DNA from: Bacilli bacterium
Lineage (GTDB): Bacteria; Bacillota_I; Bacilli_A; RFN20; CAG-826
Reading direction: 5' to 3'
NCBI GenBank assembly: GCA_022641095.1
Contig: JALCDB010000003.1
Location: 173,852 to 237,851, forward strand
DNA length: 64,000 bases
The notes under the pieces were generated by a model, which searched no databases, was not told the DNA's origin, and saw nothing but the letters and a program-made list of their open reading frames with translations. The position numbers were made by a program, and so were the translations under genes. Of the stretch, positions 7,927 through 17,548 are shown one piece after another; positions within the stretch are counted from its first letter, which is position 1, and each line of letters opens with the position of its first letter.

Positions 7927-9063
7927 ATGGGCACAGAAATGGCGGCGATGATTCTTGCGGGCGGCAAAGGGACCCGTTTGCAGGCGTTGACGCGGAAAGT
8001 CGCCAAACCAGCCGTGAGTTACGGCGGGAAATACCGGATCATCGATTTCCCTTTGAGCAATTGCGCCAATTCGGGCATCAGTTGCGTCGGGGTCATGACC
8101 CAATATGAGTCAAGCGAGTTGAACGCTTATGTCGGCAATGGCGAGAAGTGGGGGCTCAACGGCGTTCGTTCCATCGTGTCGCCCCTCACCCCCAAGCAGA
8201 CCGAAGAAGGCTCCAACTGGTATCTTGGGACCGCCGACGCTATCTACCAAAATATCGATTGGCTCGATAAAGTCGACCCCGAATACGTGCTTGTCCTTTC
8301 GGGCGACCACATTTACAGTTGCACCTATGACGCGATGCTGGCTAAGCATGTCGCGGCGAAAGCCGACTGCACTATTTCGGTGTACCCCGTTCCGATGGAC
8401 GAGGCTTCGCGTTTTGGCATTCTGACGACGGACAAAGACTCCGCCATCGTGGATTTTCAAGAGAAGCCAAAGCGCCCGGTGAGCAATCTTGCCTCCATGG
8501 GCATCTACATTTTCACTTATAAAACGCTTCGCGCGGAACTTGTGGCCGACCATAAGGATCCCAAGAGCGATCATGATTTCGGCAAGAACATCATCCCGAA
8601 GATGCTCGGGGAGAAAAAGAAACTGATCGCTTATACCTACCATGGCTATTGGAAAGACGTCGGCACCATCGCCTCGCTTCACCAGGCCAACATGGATTTG
8701 CTCATGTCGGGCGAGGGTTCGACCAACCTTTACACGGTTCAAGGCGACAACAAAATCTATAGCGAGGACACCCATAGCACCCCACAGTACATCGGCAAGA
8801 GGGCCAAAGTCAGGGACTGCCTCATCAACCAAGGCGCCATCGTCATGGGATCGGTCGAACATTGCGTCATTTCCGGGGAAACGCTTGTGGAAGAAGGCGC
8901 CAAATGCGTGAACGCCGTCATCATGAACGGCGCCGTGATAAAGAAGGGGGCGGTGGTCCTCGACGCGATCGTGGGCCCCGATTCCCTCATTGAGGAAAAC
9001 GAGAAAGTGAACCCCGAGCGCGATGGCATCGCCCTCGTGGTGAACGGAAAGGCGGGACGCTGA
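7927..9063 (+). CDS. glgC: Glucose-1-phosphate adenylyltransferase, catalytic subunit
   Basis: 378 residues. Makes ADP-glucose from glucose-1-phosphate and ATP, the committed step of glycogen synthesis. Nucleotide-binding loop ILAGGKGTRLQALT near residues 9-22, sugar-binding region FQEKPKRP, HDFGKNIIP, and a C-terminal left-handed beta-helix of hexapeptide repeats. Starts 10 bases after GCGAGGT. First gene of the operon glgC-glgD-glgA; glgC and glgD are one base apart. Genes for branching enzyme and phosphorylase are not in the window. Confidence 0.97.
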   Translation: MGTEMAAMILAGGKGTRLQALTRKVAKPAVSYGGKYRIIDFPLSNCANSGISCVGVMTQYESSELNAYVGNGEKWGLNGVRSIVSPLTPKQTEEGSNWYLGTADAIYQNIDWLDKVDPEYVLVLSGDHIYSCTYDAMLAKHVAAKADCTISVYPVPMDEASRFGILTTDKDSAIVDFQEKPKRPVSNLASMGIYIFTYKTLRAELVADHKDPKSDHDFGKNIIPKMLGEKKKLIAYTYHGYWKDVGTIASLHQANMDLLMSGEGSTNLYTVQGDNKIYSEDTHSTPQYIGKRAKVRDCLINQGAIVMGSVEHCVISGETLVEEGAKCVNAVIMNGAVIKKGAVVLDAIVGPDSLIEENEKVNPERDGIALVVNGKAGR

Positions 9064-9064
9064 A

Positions 9065-10186
9065 ATGACGAAACAAGCCATCGGGCTCATCGATTGCCAT
9101 AATTCGCCTTCTTTGGGTGGGATCACCGCGAACCGGTGTTTGGCTTCGACATCCTTTCTAGGACGGTACGCTTTCATCGATTTCGCTCTGTCCAACTTCT
9201 GCAACAGCGGCATCGCTGACGTCGGTATTTTGGTGAAGGATCACCAGCGATCCGTTCTTAAGCACTTGGGGAATATGACCGCTTGGGTAACGAACACCAA
9301 GATTGGCCGCCGAGCGCTTTTCTATAATGAAAACGGGCCCCTCAATCCCGCCTGCAACAGCGACATCGCCAACATTTGTCAAAACGATTGGGTTCTTTAC
9401 GACTCCAAAGCTGACTATCTCGTTTTCGCCAGCGTCCACGTCATTCTCGACATTGACTTTCGCCCGATCCTCGCCGAACATATCGACCGTGGAGAAGCGG
9501 TCACGATGGTTTACCAGAAAGTCAATAACGCCGATGTGGCCTTCCGTCACGAATCGGTCCTGGAGATCGATAAGGATGGCTATGTGCGATCCATAAATCC
9601 CAATGGGGGTCGGCAAAAGAACGCCGACGTTTCCCTTGAAATTTGGATCGTGAACCGCCCGATCCTCGCCGATCTCATCAAGAAGCACGGCCAAGTGGAC
9701 CCCACTTATGGCATGCGCGAGATGATTGTTTATCTGCTTAGGGCCGGAAAAATCAAAATCCACGCCTACGAGCACGAGGGCTATGCCCGAAGCTTCGACA
9801 GTTTGGCCCATTACATGAAATATTCCTTCGAACTTCTCAGCGAAGCGCCCTCGAAGGCCCTTTTTCGCCCCGATTGGCCGATTTACACCGTCACCCATGA
9901 CACGCCGCCGGCTCTCTATGGCGGCGAAGCTTCCATCAGCAATTCCTTCGTCGCCAACGGCTGTATCGTCGAAGGTTCGGTCAAGGATTCCATCATTTGC
10001 CGCGGCGTCAAGGTTGGCAAAGGGGCCAAGGTCGAGCGTTCGATCGTCTTCTCGAACGTCGCTTTGGGGGCCGACACGGCGATCAGCGATTGCGTGATTG
10101 ACAAATACGGCATCGTTACCAAAGGCCACAAGGCCGCGGGCACGAAAGAATCGGTGCTTTACTTAAATCAGGGGGCTATTCTATGA
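9065..10186 (+). CDS. glgD: Glucose-1-phosphate adenylyltransferase, GlgD subunit
   Basis: 373 residues. Homologue of GlgC in which the catalytic glycine-rich loop is replaced (LIDCHNSPSLGG in place of AGGxGxRL), as is usual for Firmicutes GlgD. In characterised Bacilli GlgD is a non-catalytic partner that raises the activity of GlgC and alters its allosteric regulation. The C-terminal beta-helix is retained (NGCIVEGSVKDSIICRGVKVG). Overlaps glgA by 4 bp. Confidence 0.95.
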   Translation: MTKQAIGLIDCHNSPSLGGITANRCLASTSFLGRYAFIDFALSNFCNSGIADVGILVKDHQRSVLKHLGNMTAWVTNTKIGRRALFYNENGPLNPACNSDIANICQNDWVLYDSKADYLVFASVHVILDIDFRPILAEHIDRGEAVTMVYQKVNNADVAFRHESVLEIDKDGYVRSINPNGGRQKNADVSLEIWIVNRPILADLIKKHGQVDPTYGMREMIVYLLRAGKIKIHAYEHEGYARSFDSLAHYMKYSFELLSEAPSKALFRPDWPIYTVTHDTPPALYGGEASISNSFVANGCIVEGSVKDSIICRGVKVGKGAKVERSIVFSNVALGADTAISDCVIDKYGIVTKGHKAAGTKESVLYLNQGAIL

Positions 10187-11616
10187 AAATAGCGATGATA
10201 TCCAGCGAGTCGAACCCTCTTTGCAAATCGGGGGGATTGGCCGACGTCGTTTACTCTTTGAGCGAGCAACTTGTCCATGATGGGCACGAGGTCATCATCG
10301 TTCTCCCTTGCTATAGAGGCATTGCAAATGGGACCCGCAAGCTTAAGAAAGTGGCCTCTTTCACCGTCTACATGTCATGGCGGCGGCAAGCCGCCATGGT
10401 CTATGAGACGACGATTGAAGGGATTCGCTTCTACCTCATCGCCAACGATTATTATTTCGACCGCGACAAACTCTATGGCTACGATGACGACGGGGAGCGT
10501 TTCGCTTTCTTCGCCCTAGCCTCGGTCCGCCTTCTTAAGAAAATCGGTTTCAAGGCTTCCATCGTTCATGTCCACGACTGGCAGACGGCGATGGTTCCTT
10601 GCCTCGCGAAAGAGAAAATGCGGGACGACCCCTTCTACGATGGCATGAAGTTTGTTCTCACAATCCATAACCCGGCCTTCAAAGGCATGGTCGACCGCTA
10701 TTTCCTGCAGGATTTCTATGGTCTTGACGATTCTCTTTTCGACACTGGCAAAGTCCGTTTCAATGGGATGGTCTCCACCCTGAAGAGCGGCATTGTCTAT
10801 AGCGACAGGATCACGACCGTTTCGCCCACCCATCGCGAGGAGCTTCTTCGTTCCGATAGCGGCCAGGGGCTCGAAGGGGTGCTTAATCTCCGGCGCGACG
10901 ACTTCCTCGGTATTCTTAACGGCATCGATTATGAGGAGTGGAACCCGGCCACGGATCCCTTCATCGCGAAGAACTACGACGCCAAAACCCTTCGGGAAGG
11001 CAAATCCGCCAACCAAAGCGCTCTGTTGGGTTCCTTCCATATCAAGTGGTATGGGGGACCTGTCTATGGCTTTGTGAGCCGACTCAGTTGGCAGAAGGGC
11101 ATCGATCTGCTTCTTCCCTGCGCCGAGCGGGCCCTGTCCAAAGGGGCCTCGATGGCGATTCTCGGCAGCGGCGAATACGAACTTGAGCAACGCTTCGAGT
11201 CCTTGCGGAAACGCTACCCCGACACCTTAGGCCTCTACATTGGCTACAACGAACCTTTGGCCCATAAAATATACGCTGGCAGCGACTTCTTCCTCATGCC
11301 TTCGCTCTTCGAGCCCTGCGGCCTGAGCCAGATGATCGCTCAACGCTATGGCACTTTGCCGATCGTTCGCTTCACGGGCGGGCTTAGCGACACCGTCGAA
11401 GGCTACGATGAGACGAAAGGCGGGGAGGGGTGCGATGGCATCGGCTTCCGCAATTACGACGAAGGCAGCCTCGAATACGCGATGTCCCTTTCGCGAAAAG
11501 TCGCGAAAGACAAAAACCTCTATTACGGGATGGCCAAACGCGCCATGGGGATTGATCATTCGTGGAGGAGCAGCGAGAAACGATATGTGAAATTGTATGA
11601 GGATTTGCTTAAATAG
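10183..11616 (+). CDS. glgA: Glycogen synthase (ADP-glucose)
   Basis: 477-residue GT5 glycosyltransferase that adds glucose from ADP-glucose to alpha-1,4-glucan. The N-terminal ADP-glucose site reads KSGGLADVVYSL (residues 12-23), HVHDWQTA follows, and the C-terminal GT-B motif is PSLFEPCGLSQMIAQRYG with TGGLSDTV. Full family length. Start overlaps the glgD stop (ATGA), indicating coupled translation. Confidence 0.97.
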   Translation: MKIAMISSESNPLCKSGGLADVVYSLSEQLVHDGHEVIIVLPCYRGIANGTRKLKKVASFTVYMSWRRQAAMVYETTIEGIRFYLIANDYYFDRDKLYGYDDDGERFAFFALASVRLLKKIGFKASIVHVHDWQTAMVPCLAKEKMRDDPFYDGMKFVLTIHNPAFKGMVDRYFLQDFYGLDDSLFDTGKVRFNGMVSTLKSGIVYSDRITTVSPTHREELLRSDSGQGLEGVLNLRRDDFLGILNGIDYEEWNPATDPFIAKNYDAKTLREGKSANQSALLGSFHIKWYGGPVYGFVSRLSWQKGIDLLLPCAERALSKGASMAILGSGEYELEQRFESLRKRYPDTLGLYIGYNEPLAHKIYAGSDFFLMPSLFEPCGLSQMIAQRYGTLPIVRFTGGLSDTVEGYDETKGGEGCDGIGFRNYDEGSLEYAMSLSRKVAKDKNLYYGMAKRAMGIDHSWRSSEKRYVKLYEDLLK

Positions 11617-11644
11617 ACGCTAGAGGAAAGAGAAGGTCATCATC

Positions 11645-14044
11645 ATGGCATACAATCACCGCCTCATCGAAGGCAAATGGAGGGCTTTTTGGGAAAAACA
11701 GGGGACTTTCGTCTGCGACACCCACGATTTTTCCAAGCCGAAGTACTATGTCCTCGACATGTTCCCTTACCCTTCGGGACAGGGTCTCCACGTCGGCCAT
11801 CCGGAAGGTTACACCGCGACGGATATCCTCGCCCGCATGAAACGGATGCAGGGCTTCAACGTCCTCCATCCGATGGGGTGGGACAGCTTCGGTCTTCCCG
11901 CCGAACAGTTCGCAATCAAAAACAACCAGCATCCGGACGTTTTCACGCAGCGGAACATCGCCCATTTTAAGGATCAGATCCAAGCGCTGGGCTTTTCCTA
12001 CGATTGGACGAAGGAGCTTGCCACGAGCGACCCCCATTACTACAAATGGACGCAGTGGATCTTCATTCAGCTTTTCAAGCACGACCTCGCCTACGTCGAC
12101 GATATGCCGGTCAACTATTGCCCTGAGTTAGGGACCGTTTTGGCCAACGAGGAGGTGCTTGACGGCAAGAGCGAGCGCGGCGGCTATCCCGTCATCCGCA
12201 TGCCGATGCGCCAATGGGTCCTCAAAATCACCAAATACGCCGATCGCCTCGAGAAGGATCTTCGCCTTCTCGATTGGCCGAAATCGACGCTTGAGATGCA
12301 AAAGAACTGGATCGGCGCCTCTTCTGGCGTCCAAATCAGTTTCAAAATCAAAGGGAGCGATCGGGTTTTCGACGTTTTCACGACCCGCGTCGACACCCTC
12401 TTCGGGTGCACGTATTGCTGCCTCGCCCCGGAGCACCCCCTCGTCGAGGCGATCACGGCGAAAGAGCGGAAGGGGGAGGTCTCCGCTTACGTGGCCGCCG
12501 CCGCCAGAAAGAGCGATTTGCTGCGCACCTCCTTGTCTAAGGAAAAAACCGGCGTCTTCACCGGGGCCTACGCGATCAATCCCATCAGCGGGAGAGAGAT
12601 ACCGCTTTACGTGGCCGATTACGTCCTTGGCAGCTATGGCACCGGGGCCGTCATGGCCGTCCCCGCCCACGACGCGCGCGATTACGCTTTCGCCAAACGA
12701 TACGGCCTTCCGCTGATCCAAGTCCTTGAAGGCGACCTCTCAAAAGGAGCCTACGAAGGGGATGGCAAGCATATCAACTCGTCTTATGCCGATGGTCTCA
12801 ACATCGCCGAAGCCAAACGGCGGATCACCGCCGAACTCGTCAAAATCGGGGCGGGGAAGGAAGTCGTCAATTACAAACTCCGCGACTGGATTTTCTCCCG
12901 TCAGCGTTATTGGGGCGAGCCGATTCCCATCGTCCAGACGGAGGACGGGGAAGAGCACCCCATCCCCGAAAGCGAGCTTCCGTTGGTCTTGCCGGAACTC
13001 GACGATTACCGTCCGAGCAAAGACGGGAAGCCCCCTCTGTCCAAGGCCGCCTCCTGGGTTCGGACGACCTACGAGGGCAAACCCGCCCTTCGCGAGACCA
13101 ACACGATGCCGCAGTGGGCCGGCTCCTGTTGGTACTACATCCGTTACCTCGACCCCCATAACGATGAGCGGTTGGCCGACCCCAAACTCATCGAGCACTG
13201 GCTGCCGGTCGATCTTTACGTCGGTGGGCAAGAGCATGCGGTCCTCCATCTCCTTTACGCCAGATTTTGGCATAAATTCCTTTACGACATCGGGGTCGTC
13301 AAATGCCCCGAGCCATTCCGAAAACTCTACCACCAGGGCATGATTTTGGGGATCAACGGCGAGAAGATGTCGAAATCTTGCGGCAACGTCGTTAACCCGG
13401 ACGACATCGTCAAGAGCCACGGAGCCGACGCGCTTCGCCTTTTCGAGATGTTCGCCGGCCCGCTTAGCGAAGTCAAGCCGTGGTCCACGACCGGCCTCGA
13501 CGGGGCGCGCCGCTTCATCGAGCGGGTTTTCCGGCTTGTCGATGACGCGGACATGAAGGCCAAAATCGGTGACTCCAATTCCGGCGAGCTTGACTATAGC
13601 TACAATTTTCTCGTCAAAAAGGCAAGCGCCGATTTCGAGGCCCTTTCCTTCAACACCGCCATCAGTCAGATGATGGTGTTCGTCAACGATTGCTACAAAG
13701 CCAAAACGCTTTACCGGCCCTACATCGAGGGTTTCATTAAGATTTTCAGTTGCGTGTGCCCTTTCGTCGGCGAGGAAATGTGGTCTTTGCTAGGTCACCC
13801 TGGCACCATCGCTTACGAGAAGTGGCCGACTTTCGACGAGGGCAAACTCGTTTTGCCGTCGGTCAAAATCGCGGTTGCCATCAACGGCAAGACCCGCGAC
13901 GTCATCGAGGTGGACGCCTCCTTGGAAGGCGCAGCTCTTCAGCAGGCCGCTTTGGCGAGCCCCAAAGTCAGCGCCTATATCGCGTCTCGCCCCATCAAGA
14001 AGGCGATCGTCGTCAAAGGGAGGATCGTCAACTTCATCGTTTAA
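11645..14044 (+). CDS. leuS: Leucyl-tRNA synthetase
   Basis: 799 residues, class I synthetase. HIGH-type signature HVGH at residues 49-52, KMSKS at about 574-578, and the CP1 editing domain ([33 protein letters not shown]) with the anticodon-binding domain and small C-terminal domain. Start is preceded by GAGAAGG. No T-box is visible in the 28-base gap after glgA, so it is probably co-transcribed with the glycogen genes, an unusual pairing. Its stop overlaps the stop of the convergent gene by three bases. Confidence 0.97.
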   Translation: MAYNHRLIEGKWRAFWEKQGTFVCDTHDFSKPKYYVLDMFPYPSGQGLHVGHPEGYTATDILARMKRMQGFNVLHPMGWDSFGLPAEQFAIKNNQHPDVFTQRNIAHFKDQIQALGFSYDWTKELATSDPHYYKWTQWIFIQLFKHDLAYVDDMPVNYCPELGTVLANEEVLDGKSERGGYPVIRMPMRQWVLKITKYADRLEKDLRLLDWPKSTLEMQKNWIGASSGVQISFKIKGSDRVFDVFTTRVDTLFGCTYCCLAPEHPLVEAITAKERKGEVSAYVAAAARKSDLLRTSLSKEKTGVFTGAYAINPISGREIPLYVADYVLGSYGTGAVMAVPAHDARDYAFAKRYGLPLIQVLEGDLSKGAYEGDGKHINSSYADGLNIAEAKRRITAELVKIGAGKEVVNYKLRDWIFSRQRYWGEPIPIVQTEDGEEHPIPESELPLVLPELDDYRPSKDGKPPLSKAASWVRTTYEGKPALRETNTMPQWAGSCWYYIRYLDPHNDERLADPKLIEHWLPVDLYVGGQEHAVLHLLYARFWHKFLYDIGVVKCPEPFRKLYHQGMILGINGEKMSKSCGNVVNPDDIVKSHGADALRLFEMFAGPLSEVKPWSTTGLDGARRFIERVFRLVDDADMKAKIGDSNSGELDYSYNFLVKKASADFEALSFNTAISQMMVFVNDCYKAKTLYRPYIEGFIKIFSCVCPFVGEEMWSLLGHPGTIAYEKWPTFDEGKLVLPSVKIAVAINGKTRDVIEVDASLEGAALQQAALASPKVSAYIASRPIKKAIVVKGRIVNFIV

Positions 14045-14487
14045 TCGCCTTGCTTTTCGAGCAAGGCCAATTCGCCGTTGGACATCAAAGCGCATTTGAC
14101 GGGGGTCCCGACCCCGATGGTTTTGGCGTATTTTTTCCCAAAGGCCCCGATCAAGGGTTTGTGGATGGTGATTCCGTTTTGCTCGTAAAGGCCCATGAGA
14201 CGCCCATAAGGCTCTCCCGTCAGCGGATCCGTTAGGTAGGCGCGGGTCTCAAGGGGGCGGCTCGTGAGTTTTCGGTATTTTTTGAAGCGCCCGTAGGTGG
14301 CGAAGAAAAGGTCGCTAACCCCAACGATGATGACGAGGCCCGTCATGACCAAGACGCCGATGACGAGTTTCGTCGGATAGACCCAGTACATGCTGACGAG
14401 GGCCCCATAAAGAAGCAAAAACGCGCCGGTCATGATGAGGGCGAGGCGGAAGGAGCGTTTGACGCCGTGGATCAAAAAAGGGTTCAT
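14041..14487 (-). CDS. Small membrane protein, uncharacterised
   Basis: 148 residues. Two hydrophobic segments near the N-terminus (about 12-35 and 40-62) are followed by a soluble basic domain of about 85 residues (GRFKKYRKL..., [34 protein letters not shown]). Residues 63-148 could be a small beta-barrel like the soluble domain of NfeD-type proteins, but I do not recognise it. Start 14487 is chosen because a -10 hexamer TATCAT (minus strand, 14501-14496) ends 8 bases before it; the longer ORF to 14769 would read through the divergent gene. No Shine-Dalgarno is visible, suggesting a leaderless mRNA. The stop overlaps leuS by TTAA. Confidence 0.7.
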   Translation of the reverse strand: MNPFLIHGVKRSFRLALIMTGAFLLLYGALVSMYWVYPTKLVIGVLVMTGLVIIVGVSDLFFATYGRFKKYRKLTSRPLETRAYLTDPLTGEPYGRLMGLYEQNGITIHKPLIGAFGKKYAKTIGVGTPVKCALMSNGELALLEKQGD

Positions 14488-14520
14488 AAGAATAAATGAT
14501 ACAATCTTCGGCCCTTTTTG

Positions 14521-14526
14521 TATAAT
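14521..14526 (+). promoter_or_regulatory. -10 element placing the start of transcription at the PI-PLC ATG
   Basis: TATAAT at 14521-14526 ends 7 bases before the ATG at 14534. There is no room for a leader or Shine-Dalgarno. A divergent -10 (TATCAT, 14501-14496 minus) serves the opposite gene, so the two promoters overlap. Confidence 0.6.
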
Positions 14527-14533
14527 TGAAGAA

Positions 14534-15463
14534 ATGGAAAAGACCTCTCGGAAGCATCTTCTCATCGCCATTTCGCTTTCGGTGGTGGCTTTTTTGTCCG
14601 CGGCTTTCGCGCTATTGCGCGTCCCTTCGAAGAAAACCGGCAACGCCGATTGGATGGCCGCCTTGCCGAGCGACCGTCCGCTCTCTTCCCTCAGTTTGCC
14701 GGGCACCCATGACAGCGGGGCGACCCATTCCCTTTTCGATAGCGCCGGCAAATGCCAAGACGCCTCCATAAGGGAGCAGTTGGATTATGGGGCCCGTTTC
14801 CTCGACATCCGTCTCAAGGGGGTCGACGACTCCCTTTCCCTCTATCACGGCCCCATCGATCAGCGGCTCTCCTTCGCGAGCGTCCTTTCCTCCTGCTACG
14901 CCTTCCTCAACGCCCACTCAAGCGAAACCATCGTGATGTCGGTCAAGGAAGAGCAAAGGCCCTCCAAATGCACCCGAGGTTTCGAGACGCTTCTTTCGGA
15001 GGCGATCGCGGAAGGGAAAGCCGATCGTTGGTATACCGAAAACGCCATCCCGACGCTTGGGGAGGTTCGGGGGAGAATCGTTCTCCTTTCCCGTTACGCG
15101 AATCCGACCATGGGATTTGACTGCGGCGGCGACTCGTGGCGGGACAATGCCACTTTCGAGATGGATAACGGGGTCCCCTTCCACATTCAGGACCGCTACA
15201 AGGTCAGCGACAACGCGACCAAATGGAGCGAAGCCGCCGCCTGCTTGTCCTATGCGGACTCGCTTTCGGGGGTCTCGACCTTCGTCATCAACTTCATGTC
15301 CGGGTATATATCAAACGGTCTATTGCCGCTTGCCGCCCCTACGGCCCGCTATGTCAATCCGCTCGTTAAGGAGCACGCGGAGGAATACTCGTTCACGGGC
15401 ATCGTCCCCTTCGATTTCCTTACCGAGGATCTCGCCAACGCGATCATAGGAGTCAACGCATGA
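14534..15463 (+). CDS. Membrane-anchored or secreted PI-PLC X-domain phosphodiesterase
   Basis: 309 residues. N-terminal hydrophobic signal/anchor (about 8-28), then a phosphatidylinositol-specific phospholipase C X domain: LPGTHDSGATHS with general-base His59, REQLDYGARFLDIRLK, and LYHGP with His105; ETIVMSVKEE matches the next conserved strand. The calcium-independent bacterial family cleaves PI or related phosphodiesters outside the cell. Whether this one uses PI, lysolipids or wall polymers cannot be told. Start 14534 is preferred to 14432 because it follows a -10 element directly and begins with the signal sequence. Overlaps the next gene by 4 bp (ATGA). Confidence 0.88.
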   Translation: MEKTSRKHLLIAISLSVVAFLSAAFALLRVPSKKTGNADWMAALPSDRPLSSLSLPGTHDSGATHSLFDSAGKCQDASIREQLDYGARFLDIRLKGVDDSLSLYHGPIDQRLSFASVLSSCYAFLNAHSSETIVMSVKEEQRPSKCTRGFETLLSEAIAEGKADRWYTENAIPTLGEVRGRIVLLSRYANPTMGFDCGGDSWRDNATFEMDNGVPFHIQDRYKVSDNATKWSEAAACLSYADSLSGVSTFVINFMSGYISNGLLPLAAPTARYVNPLVKEHAEEYSFTGIVPFDFLTEDLANAIIGVNA

Positions 15464-16011
15464 AACGGGCGGGGACGGTCGTTCTTCTCATCGGCGGAGT
15501 CCTCTATGCCCTTTTTGGTCTTGTCTGGCTCATCATGATCATCATGACGCTTTTTCGCGGCGACCCTTCGATTTACGCCGAACCGGGATACGGTTACCTG
15601 AGCCTTGCCCTTAACCTCGTTCGTTGCCTTTTCTACCTCGCCCTCGGGGCGTTGCCTTTCTTTCTTTTGGGCAAAAAGCCCCATCTTCCTATTCGCTTTT
15701 ACATATATTCCTTCGCGGTTACCGCTTTCGTGCTGGAGGAGATAATGGTCGCCTTGGCCGAGACTCAAGGCGATACCTCGCTTATCGACCGTTTCGTGCC
15801 CCTTGCCTTCGCGGTCGTCTATTTCGCCGGGGCCGTTCTGCATTGGTTTGGATGCCGTGGCGGCGCTCCCAAGGAAACCGTTCCTGACGCCTCTAGCGCC
15901 CACAGCGGAAAAGAGGCGGCCGCCAAGGCAAGGACGATCGAGTCGCGAAAAAGGCCAAAGACCGAAAAAGATGGGCGGAAGTCCGGCGAACGGGTCTTCA
16001 AAAAGAAGTGA
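15460..16011 (+). CDS. Membrane protein with charged cytosolic tail, uncharacterised
   Basis: 183 residues with four hydrophobic segments (about 5-30, 46-70, 78-98 and 108-128) and a highly charged Lys/Arg/Glu tail from residue 135 to the end. No motif is recognised. It is coupled to the PI-PLC gene by a 4-bp overlap, so the two may act together at the membrane; this is inference from context. Confidence 0.75.
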   Translation: MKRAGTVVLLIGGVLYALFGLVWLIMIIMTLFRGDPSIYAEPGYGYLSLALNLVRCLFYLALGALPFFLLGKKPHLPIRFYIYSFAVTAFVLEEIMVALAETQGDTSLIDRFVPLAFAVVYFAGAVLHWFGCRGGAPKETVPDASSAHSGKEAAAKARTIESRKRPKTEKDGRKSGERVFKKK

Positions 16012-16017
16012 GCCTGC

Positions 16018-16023
16018 TATAAT
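16018..16023 (+). promoter_or_regulatory. Extended -10 promoter of coaX
   Basis: TGCTATAAT (TG 16015-16016, hexamer 16018-16023) lies 8 bases before an in-frame ATG at 16032 and 53 bases before the preferred coaX start at 16077. Confidence 0.6.
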
Positions 16024-16076
16024 ACCCTTGCATGGTACCGCCCATTAAGGGGAGGACCATAGCGGAGGCAATCCTT

Positions 16077-16844
16077 ATGCTGCTTGCTGTCGACGTGGGC
16101 AACACGCTCACGAAATTCGGCTTATTTTCGGAAGGTCGGCTCGTCGGCACGTTCCAACGCGAAACGAACGTTCGCGAAACCCATGACGAATATAAGGCGC
16201 GCATCGATCTTTTTTTGAAGACCCATGATTTTCTTTCCCGCATCGGGGCGGTCATCGTCTCAAGCGTCGTCCCTTCGCTGAAAACGCTGCTCGGCCTTTT
16301 GGCCAAAGAATATCTTGGCTTGACGGCTCTCACCGTCGGCCCTGGCTTGAAGACCGGCGTGCCTTTGCGGTTCGATAATCCGCTGGAAGTCGGCAGCGAT
16401 CTCGTTTGCGATGCCGTAGGCGGAACCATCCGTTACGGAAAACGGCTTTTCATCGCCGATCTCGGAACCGCCAACAAGTTCTTGCTTCTCGATGAGGACG
16501 GGGCTTTTTCGGGCCTCGTGATCGCCCCTGGGCTTTCGATTTCCATGGATGCCCTCGTGAATCGCACGAGCGCCCTTCCAGAAGTCTCCATGATCGCCCC
16601 TAAGAAAGTCATCGGCAAGAACACCGTCGATTGCATGAATTCGGGAATCGCCTATGGTACGGCTTTCCAAATCGAGGCTTTCGCCGACGCTTTCGAGAAG
16701 GAAACCGGCTATCTTTTGAAACGGATTCTCACGGGTGGCAACGCGGCATACGTCAAAGGAATCCTCACGGACGGGTTTCTTGCGGACGACAACCTCTCGC
16801 TTTATGGGCTTGAGGGGATCTATCAAAGGAATCGCAGGGAATAG
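16077..16844 (+). CDS. coaX: Type III pantothenate kinase
   Basis: 255 residues, ASKHA-fold kinase for the first step of coenzyme A synthesis. Signatures: MLLAVDVGNTLTKFG at the N-terminus, IADLGTANKF and GLVIAPGLSISMDAL. The common DxGTA(T) box reads DLGTANK. Start 16077 is chosen because it matches the family N-terminus and has GGAGG 8 bases upstream. An in-frame ATG at 16032 would add 15 residues and lies where a leaderless transcript would begin. Followed after 2 bases by a probable pantothenate uptake gene. Confidence 0.95.
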   Translation: MLLAVDVGNTLTKFGLFSEGRLVGTFQRETNVRETHDEYKARIDLFLKTHDFLSRIGAVIVSSVVPSLKTLLGLLAKEYLGLTALTVGPGLKTGVPLRFDNPLEVGSDLVCDAVGGTIRYGKRLFIADLGTANKFLLLDEDGAFSGLVIAPGLSISMDALVNRTSALPEVSMIAPKKVIGKNTVDCMNSGIAYGTAFQIEAFADAFEKETGYLLKRILTGGNAAYVKGILTDGFLADDNLSLYGLEGIYQRNRRE

Positions 16845-16846
16845 CC

Positions 16847-17530
16847 ATGGACACCCGTCGTTTGGTTTTTGGGCTTGTCTCAATCGCCCTCGTCGCCCTC
16901 TTGCTGTACGTTTTTCATTTGGAGCCGCGTTTGCGGAAGGGCGCCTCGAGCCATCAGATGGCGGTTGATTCTTTCTTTTTGGCCCTCATTTTCGTGATGG
17001 GCCTCGTTCCCCAATTTGGATACATCGAGATTCTGCCGGGCCTTTCCTTCACCCTCATCCACATCCCCGTTCTCATCGGGGCCTACCTTTATGGAGCCAA
17101 AAAAGGCACGCTTTACGGTTTTTTCTTCGGCCTCACGAGCAATTTGGGCGCAGTTTTGCAACCGGCGGGTTTCAATGCTTTCTTTGTCTACCCATGGGTC
17201 AGCCTTCCCGCCCGCATGCTTTTCGGATTCCTGGCGGGCTTGCTCTTCCACTTGATGCGGAAGGATACTAAACTATACAAGAGCGCTTTGGCGATAGGAG
17301 GAACTAGTTTCCTCCTAACCTGCGTCCACACGATATTGGTCTTCCTTGACCTGTATCTCTTCTTCCCGGCGGAGACCAACCAGATCCTCTATGCCACTTC
17401 GAGCATTGGCACGGCTTTATCGGCCCTTACGATCGCGGTGGTGGCCATCGGGATGGCGGGCGAGGCGACTTTGGCCGCCATCGTCGTGCCGGCCGTCGGC
17501 AAGGCGACGAGAAAATTCGCGAAAGGATAG
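16847..17530 (+). CDS. ECF transporter S component, probably for pantothenate
   Basis: 227-residue membrane protein with about six hydrophobic segments. The region SFTLIHIPVLIGAYLYGAKK, then FFFGLTSNLGAV, FVYPWVSLPARMLFGFLAGL, is typical of ECF substrate-binding (S) components. These pair with a shared energising module (EcfA, EcfA', EcfT), which is not encoded here. The gene lies 2 bases after coaX, so uptake of pantothenate (PanT type) is the best guess; the substrate is inference from context. Residues 40-60 after the first helix are unusual in being poorly charged. Confidence 0.82.
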   Translation: MDTRRLVFGLVSIALVALLLYVFHLEPRLRKGASSHQMAVDSFFLALIFVMGLVPQFGYIEILPGLSFTLIHIPVLIGAYLYGAKKGTLYGFFFGLTSNLGAVLQPAGFNAFFVYPWVSLPARMLFGFLAGLLFHLMRKDTKLYKSALAIGGTSFLLTCVHTILVFLDLYLFFPAETNQILYATSSIGTALSALTIAVVAIGMAGEATLAAIVVPAVGKATRKFAKG

Positions 17531-17548
17531 CGAAAGGGGCGCATAGCC

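Noticed and set aside
14487..14769. N-terminal extension of the 148-residue protein to residue 242
   Set aside because: It would lie antisense to the PI-PLC gene and past its promoter; the -10 at 14501-14496 places the start at 14487.
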